A stretch of DNA of 64,000 nucleotides from positions 1-64,000 of the forward strand of contig CAKRYD010000007.1 in the NCBI GenBank assembly GCA_934426255.1. Reading direction: 5' to 3'. Shown one piece after another: positions 52,523 through 61,679 of this stretch (positions within the stretch are counted from its first letter, which is position 1; the number at the start of each line of letters is the position of its first letter). The notes under the pieces are model-generated. The model was not told the origin of the DNA. It did not search any database and worked only from the letters and a program-made list of their open reading frames with translations. The stretch comes from an uncultured Bacteroidaceae bacterium (GTDB lineage: Bacteria > Bacteroidota > Bacteroidia > Bacteroidales > Bacteroidaceae). Made by a program: the position numbers and the translations under genes.

Positions 52523-53399
52523 TTAATTGAGTTCTTCTTCATTTGTCCAGCCTGCCAAATCTCCATCTGCACCGATTTGGGTCAGCTCCATTTTATTTTT
52601 TCCTATCTTTAGACTGTAGGTATAACGGTAGCCTTCCATAAATTCGGTCTGCATTTTCAGCTTGGACACATAGTCTTTTCCGCCTATGGAAAGTGTTATA
52701 AATTTATCTCCTGTTTCAAACGTTCCCGGCAATATTATGGCTGAAAAAATATTACCGTCATGCTTATAGGCAGTTACAGGAACGCTGCTGCCGGTCTTTG
52801 TCATATTTCCCGTCCGGAAGTCGAATGTAGCTCCGGAGCCGGGACTTTTAATCGTAAGCGCATCAATGGCTGCACTTTCGTCAAAGTCTGCAGTGCCAAG
52901 CTCACATTTCACGGTAACCATAGCCATACGGTGCTGAAGAAGGACATCCACGGGTGAGAACGTGGGGCGGCCCTGCCAGCGGCCATTGATGTAATCGGCA
53001 GACTTAAACTCTTTCTCTGAACTTTGCTCTGTTGGCAGGCTGAATGTTCCGCCTCTACTATTCTCCGAATACGGATATGACACATATATAATGTGTTCTC
53101 CCTCATCTCTCCAGGAAAAATCCTTATGCTGCGACCAATCAGTATTTCCGTCAGCCACGGTAGCCTCAAGAAAGCTCTCTGCGGTTTCGTTGCTGCCGAT
53201 GACTGCAACATATACTTTGTCGCCGTTTTCCCACTTGTCGCCTTCACCTAATGTGTTGACACGTGTTTCACCCCCCCCCAATAGAGAAAGTAGCTTTGAT
53301 TGTCTGCCCGCAAAAAGAAGGCTTCTCATCCTCATTCTGCGTGCATGCAGCGAAGCCCATTACAATAAAGGCTAATCCTGCACAGATATATTTTCTCAT
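52523..53399 (-). CDS. Fimbrillin-like lipoprotein, frameshifted at a G9 tract (phase-variable candidate)
   Basis: Starting at ATG 53399 the frame encodes a lipoprotein signal, MRKYICAGLAFIVMGFAAC with Cys19, then QNEDEKPSFCGQTIKATFSI, and enters nine G (53279-53271) that read Gly-Gly-Gly-TGA, stopping after 43 residues. With eight G the frame would go on as SIGGGETRVNTLGEGDKWENGDKVYVAV into the fimbrillin-like body (to 52523; FSPVDVLLQHRMAMVTVKCEL, SAIILPG, GDLAGWTNEEELN). The body is intact in the other frame. Fimbrillin proteins are anchored at the surface and build pili or adhesive layers. In this sequence the gene is off. A sequencing error in the homopolymer is the main alternative. A start at 53405 is possible too. 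Confidence 0.8.
53271..53279 (-). repeat. G9 homopolymer tract inside the fimbrillin-like gene
   Basis: Nine consecutive C on the plus strand (G on the coding strand) lie at codons 41-43 of the fimbrillin-like frame. Tract lengths of 3n+2 keep the lipoprotein signal in frame with the body; nine does not. It is the longest G/C run that I noticed in the window. Confidence 0.9.
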
Positions 53400-53486
53400 G
53401 TTCATAAATATCTTGTTTCATTAATCGGTTCGTTCTGACACCCCACTCGCGTCTGCATGAAAGCCGGGAGCATGATAATCCGTTGC

Positions 53487-53494
53487 AAATGTAT
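53487..53494 (-). promoter_or_regulatory. Promoter -7 element of the fimbrillin pair
   Basis: The minus strand reads TACATTTG, 88 bases before the start at 53399. A TTTA about 20 bases upstream may be the -33 element. Confidence 0.5.
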
Positions 53495-53979
53495 GAGTTT
53501 TTTCTCAAAACGGTAAACAACCACCAAAAAATCTTTGTATTCGCACTTGATTTTGCTACAAAATATATGCTTAAGCCAACCAATAAACGCACCTGTCATC
53601 GTACGTCAACCATGTTAAAGGCTGAGTTCATGCTCATCATGATACTTTTCCATGACTCAGGCTACCGTTGCCTGAAACATTTCCATCAGGAAAAGGTCTG
53701 TAAGCATCTGCGCCATCAGTGTTTCAAAACCGTCTCCTATAATCGTTTTATGGAATTGGGGAAAGAGGTCGCCAGAACCATTGACACAGAGCCTGCACTT
53801 TTCTGAAATCGTCGGACTCACGTTATTCATTACTGTCCGGTAATACTCCAAAGAGGCTTAAAATCCAATCCGCAGCCCTGCAAATTCATAGTCGTGGCTT
53901 TCTTTTTTCCCGAAGTAAGCCTCCCTCATCGAAAAGAGCTGGTTCAGGTGGCGTTTTTGCTTCTCCTTTTTCGAGGATT
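53495..53979 (-). other. Unassigned stretch with short minus-strand frames after rmuC
   Basis: No recognised gene lies here. Two short minus-strand frames follow rmuC. One starts at a GTG overlapping the rmuC stop, VKSSKKEKQKRHL to FAGLRIGF, ending at 53858. A second frame within 53851-53657 contains SPTISEKCRLC and IGDGFETLMAQMLTDLF. They look protein-like but match no family I know; they could be a decayed gene or a small unknown one. Confidence 0.3.
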
Positions 53980-55125
53980 TCACTTCATGGAACCAGGCTC
54001 GTTGACACCGGCTTTGTCTTGCAACTCCTCCGACATTTGTTTTTGCGACACCACGCCCATTGAACGCAATTCCTCGGCTTGCTTGACAAGATTGCCACGT
54101 CCCTCGCAAAGTTGCTTCAATGCCTTTTCGTAGGCTTCGTGTGTTTGATTCAGACGCCTGTCGATGTCTTTGAAGGTATCGACAAAGCCCACGAACTTGT
54201 CATACAGCGAAGATGCACGTTTTATGATTTGCTCCACATTCTTGTTCTGGCGGTCGCTCTGCCAAATGTTATAAATGATCTGCAACGTCGTCATTAAGGT
54301 AGTAGGACAAGTCAGGACAATGCCTTTTCGGAATGCCTCTTCGTTCAGTTTCGCATCATTGCTCACAGCCAGGATATAAGCGGCATCACTTTGCAGGAAA
54401 AGGAGCACATGGCTGCCTGCATCGCCCAATGCCAGATTGTAGGCTTTGGCTGCAAGCTCGTCAACATGGCTGCGCACCGAACGCACATGCATTTCTATGG
54501 CCTGCTTTCGTGCCATCTCATCGCATGCGTCAAGGTAATCCATATAAGAGGTAAGCGAAACTTTTGAATCGACCACTACTTTCTTATTGTCAGGGAAGCA
54601 CACCACGGCATCGGGACGCAGATTACGCCCGTCGGGCATCCTTATGTTGTATTGCAAAAAAAACTCCCTGCCGCGAACCAGTCCCGAACGTTCAAGTATG
54701 GCCTCCAATATCATCTCGCCCCAATCGCCCTGCACTTTGTTTTCGCCCTTTAAGGCACGAGCCAGATTTTCTGCCTGACGCCCCACACTGTCGGTCTGCT
54801 CTACCAGCCGCTTCATGGCTTCGTCGAAAGAGGCCTTGCGGCGGATACTGTCGGCATTGCTTTCCATGACTGTGCGGTTAAGCATGTCCAAATGGGCTTT
54901 AAAAGGGCGCAAAAGATAGTCTATCTGCTCTTCGTTGCGCCGGGCAAACTGCCGTGACTGCAAATCCAACATCTGTTGCGAAAGAACGCGGAACTCGTTT
55001 TTCATGTTCTCCATACTTTCCTTCGACAAAGTGGCGTCGGCTTTTTGACGGGCAAGATTGTTACGGTATAGCAACAACGACAGGACAACGACAACGGCAA
55101 ATAAGACGATGAGAGCTATTTCCAT
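53980..55125 (-). CDS. rmuC: DNA recombination protein RmuC
   Basis: The 381-residue protein has one N-terminal membrane segment (IALIVLFAVVVVLSLLLY), a long coiled coil (about 25-130), and the RmuC nuclease-like core: NKVQGDWGEMILEAILERSGL, DGRNLRPDAVVCFPDNKKVVVDSKVSLTSY, which carries PD-(D/E)XK-type residues, and VLLFLQSDAAYILA with CPTTLMTTLQIIYNIW. RmuC limits recombination at inverted repeats and has been linked to defence or genome stability. It starts one base after the ribD stop, so the two are co-transcribed. Confidence 0.93.
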   Translation of the reverse strand: MEIALIVLFAVVVVLSLLLYRNNLARQKADATLSKESMENMKNEFRVLSQQMLDLQSRQFARRNEEQIDYLLRPFKAHLDMLNRTVMESNADSIRRKASFDEAMKRLVEQTDSVGRQAENLARALKGENKVQGDWGEMILEAILERSGLVRGREFFLQYNIRMPDGRNLRPDAVVCFPDNKKVVVDSKVSLTSYMDYLDACDEMARKQAIEMHVRSVRSHVDELAAKAYNLALGDAGSHVLLFLQSDAAYILAVSNDAKLNEEAFRKGIVLTCPTTLMTTLQIIYNIWQSDRQNKNVEQIIKRASSLYDKFVGFVDTFKDIDRRLNQTHEAYEKALKQLCEGRGNLVKQAEELRSMGVVSQKQMSEELQDKAGVNEPGSMK

Positions 55126-55126
55126 A

Positions 55127-56191
55127 TTATGGTCGGTTTCCGATATGGAAATAATGGAGGAATGAATGACCGAAGCTTTGCGAGACCTTCAACACTGCAT
55201 TTTGTGGCAGGCATGGAGCCTGAACACCGACATGGAAATGGGTTTTGCCAATCTCAACTTGAGCTTCGTCCCACAAACCTAATTGCAAGAAAGCATCAAG
55301 AGTCTGCCGCCCGCCCTCGACCAAAAGCGATTGTATGCCATGTTCTTTGAGATAGGTCAACAGCTGCGGCAGGGTTGCATGACCATCATCCACATGAAGA
55401 AACGTATACTTGCACGATTGATGACGCTCTTCATTGTCGTCCTCGCCAACCACCAATGTGGGTGCAGAACCATCGAAAAGATGAAGATGAGCCGGCAACA
55501 GTCCATACCTGTCAAAGACAATTCTCAATGGATTGTCGCCATACCACTTGCGTGCAGTAAGCGAAGGGTTGTCGGCCATGGCAGTATTGCGGCCTACAAG
55601 TATCGCCCGGTTCAGGGTGCGAAGACGGTGCACACCTATTTGCGTATGTGGTGTAGACACGAAAATCTTGCCATCAGGCTGAGCCGAAGGAGCCATAAAG
55701 CCGTCGGCCGACTGTGCCCATTTGAGAAACACATAAGGGCGTTGAAGAGTCTGACATACGATGAATTTACGATTCAAGTCACGGCATTCTTCTTCCAATA
55801 TGCCGGTACGAACCTTCACTCCGGCTTCGCGCAGCATACGGATACCGGCACCGTTGACTTTGCAAAAAGGATCTGTCATGCCGACCACTACCTCGGGAAT
55901 GCCTTTTTCAATGATAAGTTTGGCACACGGCGGTGTGCGTCCGTAATGAGCACAAGGTTCCAGGCTGACATACAGGCACGAATCATGCAGCCACTCAGGA
56001 TGACTGACAGCGGCAATGGCATTGACTTCGGCATGAGCTTTTCCACAACAGGCATGAAAGCCCTCGCCAATAATCTTTCCATCGCGCACAATAACAGCAC
56101 CCACCATGGGATTGGGTGCAGCACCTTGTTCACCACAGCGAGCCAACTGTAAGCAGCGGCGCATCCACAATTCATCTTCCTTCGTCATCAT
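55127..56191 (-). CDS. ribD: Bifunctional riboflavin deaminase/reductase RibD
   Basis: The 354-residue enzyme carries out the deamination and reduction steps after GTP cyclohydrolase II in riboflavin synthesis. The N-terminal deaminase has the zinc site HAEVNAI and PCAHYGRTPPC. The C-terminal reductase domain (from about residue 150) has FLKWAQSADGFMA, AILVGRNTAMADNPSLTAR and SLLVEGGRQTLDAFL. The last 40 residues drift from the usual RibD end. A start one codon later (MTKEDEL) is equally likely. It is 40 bases after the dipeptidyl peptidase gene and one base before rmuC. Confidence 0.94.
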   Translation of the reverse strand: MMTKEDELWMRRCLQLARCGEQGAAPNPMVGAVIVRDGKIIGEGFHACCGKAHAEVNAIAAVSHPEWLHDSCLYVSLEPCAHYGRTPPCAKLIIEKGIPEVVVGMTDPFCKVNGAGIRMLREAGVKVRTGILEEECRDLNRKFIVCQTLQRPYVFLKWAQSADGFMAPSAQPDGKIFVSTPHTQIGVHRLRTLNRAILVGRNTAMADNPSLTARKWYGDNPLRIVFDRYGLLPAHLHLFDGSAPTLVVGEDDNEERHQSCKYTFLHVDDGHATLPQLLTYLKEHGIQSLLVEGGRQTLDAFLQLGLWDEAQVEIGKTHFHVGVQAPCLPQNAVLKVSQSFGHSFLHYFHIGNRP

Positions 56192-56231
56192 ACTAAGCTA
56201 TGGATTGGTGCCGGAAGCCACGTCAAAGCTG

Positions 56232-58430
56232 TTATTGCAGGTTCTCTTTGAAGAAATTGGCTATGCGCGTCATCAAATGCAGGCGGGTATTTCCTCCGTA
56301 AATACTATGGTTACGATTGGTATAAACTTGCATGTCAAATTGTTTACCGGCTTGCACAAGCACTTCTGCATACTCAGCTGTATTTTGGAAGTGAACATTG
56401 TCGTCGGCCAATCCGTGGCAAATCAATAAATGTCCATGCAGCTTAGGAGCCAAAGTAAGGGCATTGTAATCGTAGCCATCGGGATTTTCAGCCGGAGTAT
56501 GCATATAACGCTCCGTATACACTGTATCGTAGAAACGGCAGCTCGTCACCGGAGCCACAGCTACACCGGCCTTGAACACGCCTTTGTTCTGGCTCATGCT
56601 CATCAGGGTATTGAAGCCTCCGAAGCTCCAGCCCCATATTCCTATGTTGTTTTTGTCAACATATGGAAGGCTGCCAATGTATTCGGCTGTCTCTACCTGG
56701 TCGTTGGCTTCAAGGCGGCCAAGGCGCAAGTGCGTGCATTTCTCAAAAGCGGCACCACGGCCGCCTGTGCCACGGCCGTCTACACAGACAACAATAAAGC
56801 CCTGACTGCACAAATAGCTCTCGTACACTCCACCCGGCATAAAGCCTGCAGACCATGAATCGTATACCTGCTGCGAGCCGGGACCGCTATATTGATAGAG
56901 TATAACGGGATATTTCTTGCCGCTGTTGAAATCAACAGGTTTCATCATCCAGCCGTTCAGCTCTATGCCATCCGTTGTCTTGAACGTAAAGAATTCCTTC
57001 TTTGCCATGTCGGCTTTTTGCAGACGATCTTTCAGCTGTGCATTGTCAATGAGTGTCTTCTCTGTTTTGCCCTCGCTGTTGCAGATGGATGTTACCGGTG
57101 GGGTTGTGATATTAGAGTACACATTGATATAATAGCGCAAGTCTTTGCTGAATATGGCTGAGTTATCTCCCTGCTGCGTAGACAGTTTTTTTGTCTTTCC
57201 CTTCAAGTCTGTCTTGAATATGGCTGTTCGCAACGGACTTCCATCCTTTGCACGATAATAGAACGAACCCGACTTGGCATCATATCCATAGAAGCCGGTC
57301 ACTTCATCATTGCCCTTGGTAAGCTGCTTGACCAACTGGCCTGTCAGCGTGTACCAATAGAGATGGTTACAGCCGCTGCGGTCGCTCATCAGCAAAAAGT
57401 GGTTTCCTATCACCTTCAGTTGCTGGTAAGCATCTTCTTTTACATACTTATCGTCTTTTTCCGTTATGACCGACTTGCACACCAGACTGCGGGTATTGCA
57501 CACATAAAGGTTCATTACATCCTGATGACGATTGAGTGTTACCGCAGCAATCTGATCGGGATTGGATGTCGGCATGATACGGGGAACATAGCCGTCGGCA
57601 TCGAGAGGAAGATTCAGTTTACGGGTTACGTGGCTCTTGATGTCATACGAATATACCCCTACCGTTGCATTTTGCGCACCGGCAATCGGGTACTTGTAGC
57701 TATAGGTGCCGGGATATTCCGCAAATTCTTTCTTTTCCGGTTTCAGACCTTTATATAATGGTATATTGAATACCGGCACTTTGGATTCATCATAACGTAT
57801 CCATGCAAGCATCTTGCTGTCGGCCGTAAAGGTAAAGGCACAACTGAAGCTGAATTCTTCTTCATTCACCCAGTCGGGAATACCATTAAGTACATTGTTG
57901 ACTTTTCCGTCTTTGGTGACCTGGCTCTCGGCATTATTGAAGAGCAGCTTGATAAGAAAGATGTTATTGTCACGCACAAAGGCTATCTGGTTGCCGTCGG
58001 GTGAAAAGATAGGTTCCTGTTGTTTTCCGTTCTTTGACAGCTGTTCCAGTGTGTTGTTCTGAACGGAATAAAGGTAGTATTCGGCTTTTTTGGAATGACG
58101 ATAAACGGGTTCGGTTTCCGTCTGTATCAGGATGCGGCTTCCTTCAGGCGAAACTATGTAGCCGTCTATGCGGCCTATTTTAGGGCCGCGTGCCGTATTG
58201 GCATCAAACAAGGTGCCGACCTTATTGCCTGTCTTGAACGAATATTTGATGATGCTTTTGCCATCTTCACTGATACGTGCAAAGTTTTCGCCATCCGAAA
58301 GCGGACGAACGCCATAAAGTCTGTCTGCACTATACGTGCCATTGACGGCCTCGTCTATTGTGATCTGCTTGCCGGCACGGCTGTTTATAAACATAACCAA
58401 TCCGATGATTGCTAATATATACTTTTTCAT
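56232..58430 (-). CDS. Dipeptidyl peptidase IV (S9 family)
   Basis: The 732-residue secreted serine peptidase has a signal peptide (MKKYILAIIGLVMFINSRAG), an eight-bladed propeller (about 35-480), and an alpha/beta-hydrolase domain. The nucleophile is in NIGIWGWSFGGFNTLMS (GWSFGG), the acid in CHGLADDNVHFQNT, and the base in YTNRNHSIYGG. The propeller has the DWVNEEEFSFSCAFTFTAD block with the paired Glu that bind the substrate's free N-terminus in DPP4. It removes X-Pro or X-Ala dipeptides from proteins in the periplasm. It has its own promoter and may be read into ribD. Confidence 0.93.
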   Translation of the reverse strand: MKKYILAIIGLVMFINSRAGKQITIDEAVNGTYSADRLYGVRPLSDGENFARISEDGKSIIKYSFKTGNKVGTLFDANTARGPKIGRIDGYIVSPEGSRILIQTETEPVYRHSKKAEYYLYSVQNNTLEQLSKNGKQQEPIFSPDGNQIAFVRDNNIFLIKLLFNNAESQVTKDGKVNNVLNGIPDWVNEEEFSFSCAFTFTADSKMLAWIRYDESKVPVFNIPLYKGLKPEKKEFAEYPGTYSYKYPIAGAQNATVGVYSYDIKSHVTRKLNLPLDADGYVPRIMPTSNPDQIAAVTLNRHQDVMNLYVCNTRSLVCKSVITEKDDKYVKEDAYQQLKVIGNHFLLMSDRSGCNHLYWYTLTGQLVKQLTKGNDEVTGFYGYDAKSGSFYYRAKDGSPLRTAIFKTDLKGKTKKLSTQQGDNSAIFSKDLRYYINVYSNITTPPVTSICNSEGKTEKTLIDNAQLKDRLQKADMAKKEFFTFKTTDGIELNGWMMKPVDFNSGKKYPVILYQYSGPGSQQVYDSWSAGFMPGGVYESYLCSQGFIVVCVDGRGTGGRGAAFEKCTHLRLGRLEANDQVETAEYIGSLPYVDKNNIGIWGWSFGGFNTLMSMSQNKGVFKAGVAVAPVTSCRFYDTVYTERYMHTPAENPDGYDYNALTLAPKLHGHLLICHGLADDNVHFQNTAEYAEVLVQAGKQFDMQVYTNRNHSIYGGNTRLHLMTRIANFFKENLQ

Positions 58431-58449
58431 GTGGCTTTTGTTATTTCTG

Positions 58450-58457
58450 CAAAATTA
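58450..58457 (-). promoter_or_regulatory. Promoter -7 element of the dipeptidyl peptidase gene
   Basis: The minus strand reads TAATTTTG, 20 bases before the start. An ATTG 17 bases upstream is a poor -33 element. Confidence 0.5.
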
Positions 58458-58506
58458 CGTCTTTTCATCTACAGCAATGACATTTCAGCAAGAAAATAAT
58501 TATGTT

Positions 58507-59418
58507 TTACGGATTGGTCACAATGACCTTTTTGCTTTCACGGTGACCATCCGAGTATGTTTCTCGGACAATATAGACTCCGGACAAAGGCTTTCCGTTG
58601 ATGCGACGGCCTCCCAAATCATAGTATTCGACGGCTATGACAGCAGGCGGAGCCGGCCTTGCCTCTGCAATCGCTGAAAGCCGCCATGACGAACGGATGG
58701 AGTCAAACAGGTTTTCAGCGATAAGTCTGTGGCCAATATTGTTAGCATGGTTGGCCACGCCCTGTGCCATCAGGCCCCCGTCTTTGATGAAATGCCATTC
58801 GTTGTCATCACCATACACTTTATCATTGACGGTTGCCATTGTTTCTTTTGAATAGAGCGAGCGCAACGGACACCAGATGCAGTTTCGTGAAAGTGCTGCC
58901 GCCGACTGCGAATCGTCTCTTTGACTGCTTGGCCAAAAGCTACCCGACATGACAATTGCTGCATTCGGGCTGTGAGCTTTGATTTGATCAATAAGTGCTT
59001 CCAGGTCTTCCGTATAGTCAGTAAAGTTACTGACGCATTCACCCAAGCGCAATACAATCAGGTCTTCTGTACCACTGAGCTTGTCAACCGTCTTGTCGCG
59101 TACGTTGGGGCTCCAATGTCCTCGTTCAAAATCGGCTACGTTATGAATTGTCATTTCAGGCTTGTCACCATCTTGCCACTGTGTGATAAGCTGCTGCAAT
59201 ATATGGCAATAGTCACTGTCGCGGCACGCTGCCGCCATGCCCCACTCACCCCACCAGTAATCGGTCACCGGATGAATCGTGAAGGAATTGCCCATGACGG
59301 CCATTTCGTTGATTTTTCCATATGAATGCCCTGCTGAGCCTTGCCCTTGCACAAGAATGCTCCATGCGAGCATTATCAGGCATGAAGCATTCTTGACCAA
59401 CGATTTGTTTAATCTCAT
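58507..59418 (-). CDS. Secreted SGNH-hydrolase-like protein with T9SS-type tail
   Basis: The 303-residue protein has a signal peptide (about residues 1-28) and an SGNH/GDSL-hydrolase-like domain: AVMGNSFTIHPV carries the Ser of block I, DLIVLRLGECVSN an equivalent of the Gly/Asn blocks, AAIVMSGSFWPS a further strand, and GVANHANNIGHRLIA the final His. The C-terminus (EYYDLGGRRINGKPLSGVYIVRETYSDG) is a T9SS-type tail. It may deacetylate or de-esterify polysaccharides. It starts 12 bases after the fasciclin gene and is in the same operon. Confidence 0.75.
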   Translation of the reverse strand: MRLNKSLVKNASCLIMLAWSILVQGQGSAGHSYGKINEMAVMGNSFTIHPVTDYWWGEWGMAAACRDSDYCHILQQLITQWQDGDKPEMTIHNVADFERGHWSPNVRDKTVDKLSGTEDLIVLRLGECVSNFTDYTEDLEALIDQIKAHSPNAAIVMSGSFWPSSQRDDSQSAAALSRNCIWCPLRSLYSKETMATVNDKVYGDDNEWHFIKDGGLMAQGVANHANNIGHRLIAENLFDSIRSSWRLSAIAEARPAPPAVIAVEYYDLGGRRINGKPLSGVYIVRETYSDGHRESKKVIVTNP

Positions 59419-59430
59419 CCAACTATCTTC

Positions 59431-61485
59431 TTACCACTTGTCTTCAGCATAAACACCGTTGTAGACACCTTTCGGAACCAGTTCAAAGAAATCTATGTAT
59501 AATTGTCGTGAGGAATCATCGAGCACTGACTTCATTCGCAGGTAATAGGTCTTTTCGGGTTCCATCTGCGTTGTCAGTATGATGCGCCTCATACACTGTT
59601 TGTCTCCACGGAGGTTGCTTGTCACCGTGCTTCCGGTGCTGGTGCCGTAATAGCGCGGAGCCTTCATATATTCATGCATGGCCATTACACGGTCGTTCTC
59701 ATCATTGGCATCCGGATCTCTTACATTATCGGCAACCCAACCGATTGTCGGAATGTCTGCACTGATTCTCATGTCCAATGGCAGTCCCACGGCAGCCAGA
59801 TTTTCTTTGTTTTCGCCAAAGTAGAATTGGCACATGCTGCGACGGTCAGATACATTCTGAGCCATATAACGGAGCTGATATGTTCCGGTAAAAGGTACGG
59901 GTGGCAGTTTGATAATTACATCGTACAGGCCTTGTATGTTGTATTCATCACCTTGGAAGTTGCGCCATCCGCTGGAGAATCCGGCCAGATAGGTCACATT
60001 GGTTTCGGCTGTCCAGGTCATGTTTTCGAAATAGCCGCGCGGCATGTTGTACTGGTCTTCGGAGTTCATGATGCGACGCAGGCCGTTGGTTATCTGCTCA
60101 GGCAACAAGGCACAGATGTCATAGCGCATACGTTCGTTCAATACCTTGTTGGGAACGTCTTCATCATAAACCAATACATCGTCAATTGCGTAATAGTAGC
60201 CGTTCAAGGCATTGTATTCGCGGCCTCCGTTTGACTCTTCAATCAAGACGCCCTTACGGGGAACTTCTATTTCATTATAGTTGCTGTTATCGTATTGTGA
60301 CACATAGCGGTTGATGCGTTTTCCTTCGGTGGTCTTTCCTTCTGTTATTTTCAGGATGCGACGTCCCTTACCCAGTGTCTCGTAGTATTCCCAGGCGTTG
60401 ATGCCAAGCACTGACGGGTTTTTGAAGCCATAGCCTTGTTCGTTGAAATGTATCACCAGTTGGTTATACATGATGGCTTCGGGCAGGATGTGATATGATA
60501 CGAATTGGTTGACGGCATTGTCTTCACTTTTCAGGTCGGCGTCCTTTGCCGCAGGATAGTATTCGGCACATTTTTCCCTGACCACGGCCATGATTTCGTC
60601 CCAATTCTGCAGGTCGCCGTTTTCGGCATACTGGAATTCGGGAAGATTCCATTTTTCCATCAATACGCTGTCTGGCTCAACAAAGATGGTATATCCCGTG
60701 TTTCTGTGGTCGGGACAAGGTATCGGAGAGCGTTCTGTGGGGCATCCCTTGCCTTCTTTGGGATGATTTTCTTCGTAGGCCTCATCACGGAACTTCATTG
60801 TTTTCTTGTCCCAGCCTGTCTGCCGCAGCAAATAGCCGAACACACGCAGGTTGTCGGTGGTGGAAACCAATGCGCTGATGGTTTCGTTGGACGGGGTTAT
60901 TACCCGGTCAACGATATGTACCACACCGTTTTCCAGCTCATTGTCGGTGCTGATGATAAGCGAGCGGGTGTTGACATAGATACCCAGCTTGCCGCCTTGC
61001 AACGTATCGAAACGGATGGTCAGGAAGCGGTCCGAGAACGATGGGCGTTCCAATGAGCCCACCTGAAACACAGTAGAGAGGAAGGCTTCGGCATTGAGAT
61101 TGTCAATGAGGCTGTTATTGACTATCTGCTCTGCGGTGCTGTCGGGGCATTCCTCAATGGGATAGTTCTTTTGGTTGTATACCGAGTCCAGATAGTTCTG
61201 CACTGCTTCATTGGTAGGGGCAAAGCATGTGTAGTTGCCTCGGGCAGACAGCAGCTCGGCAACCGTAGAGGCCGACTTTTTGCTGAGCCGCACTTTCGTG
61301 GCCAGATAGGCAAATTTGGTGGTAGAGTCGTTCTGATTCAGAAAATCGATGATCTGCATTCCGGTAAAGGAATACATATCGCTCTCGTCCACATCATCCC
61401 GGCAGGAGCTCATGAACCCGGTCACAATAACGGTCGCCATCAACAGGACGGCGGCACCATAGAGTCTTTTTGCACAGTTTTTCAT
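59431..61485 (-). CDS. Fasciclin-domain lipoprotein
   Basis: The 684-residue protein has a lipoprotein signal with Cys28 in FMSSC. Residues about 45-205 form a fasciclin domain (TGMQIIDFLNQNDSTTKFAYLATKVRLS, NYTCFAPTNEAVQNYL, VVHIVDRVITPSNETISALV). The middle (about 205-440) holds a diverged second fasciclin-like domain (YTIFVEPDSVLMEKW, QFVSYHILPEAIMYNQLV, YYYAIDDVLVYDE). The end (about 470-684) is a beta-sandwich without a recognised name. Such proteins are surface-exposed and often lie beside SusC/D-type genes; none is visible here. It is first in an operon with the SGNH gene and has a full consensus promoter. Confidence 0.83.
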   Translation of the reverse strand: MKNCAKRLYGAAVLLMATVIVTGFMSSCRDDVDESDMYSFTGMQIIDFLNQNDSTTKFAYLATKVRLSKKSASTVAELLSARGNYTCFAPTNEAVQNYLDSVYNQKNYPIEECPDSTAEQIVNNSLIDNLNAEAFLSTVFQVGSLERPSFSDRFLTIRFDTLQGGKLGIYVNTRSLIISTDNELENGVVHIVDRVITPSNETISALVSTTDNLRVFGYLLRQTGWDKKTMKFRDEAYEENHPKEGKGCPTERSPIPCPDHRNTGYTIFVEPDSVLMEKWNLPEFQYAENGDLQNWDEIMAVVREKCAEYYPAAKDADLKSEDNAVNQFVSYHILPEAIMYNQLVIHFNEQGYGFKNPSVLGINAWEYYETLGKGRRILKITEGKTTEGKRINRYVSQYDNSNYNEIEVPRKGVLIEESNGGREYNALNGYYYAIDDVLVYDEDVPNKVLNERMRYDICALLPEQITNGLRRIMNSEDQYNMPRGYFENMTWTAETNVTYLAGFSSGWRNFQGDEYNIQGLYDVIIKLPPVPFTGTYQLRYMAQNVSDRRSMCQFYFGENKENLAAVGLPLDMRISADIPTIGWVADNVRDPDANDENDRVMAMHEYMKAPRYYGTSTGSTVTSNLRGDKQCMRRIILTTQMEPEKTYYLRMKSVLDDSSRQLYIDFFELVPKGVYNGVYAEDKW

Positions 61486-61593
61486 ATTGCAGTTATTTTA
61501 TTTTCCAACAATCTTTTGAGGCCGAAATGTCCGGAAAGCAGGTTGCTGTTCGGAGCATCATAACCTCGTTCTATACGCCTTTTGTTTTCGCTT

Positions 61594-61625
61594 CAAAATT
61601 ATAAATATATTTTCAAGCCGACAAA
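61594..61625 (-). promoter_or_regulatory. Promoter of the fasciclin/SGNH operon
   Basis: The minus strand has TTTG (61625-61622), 20 bases, then TAATTTTG (61601-61594), a full consensus match. The leader to the ATG is about 100 bases. Confidence 0.75.
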
Positions 61626-61679
61626 CTTTTTTGGCTCTTTCTGATACCTACGGTTGAAATTTGGCAGAAAAAATTTCAC

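Noticed and set aside
53332..53592. 86-codon minus-strand frame upstream of the fimbrillin gene
   Set aside because: It overlaps the lipoprotein signal in a different frame and includes the promoter region; the MRKYICAG frame gives a proper lipobox.
55283..56152. 289-codon plus-strand frame opposite ribD
   Set aside because: ribD motifs on the minus strand are complete; the plus frame is a shadow.
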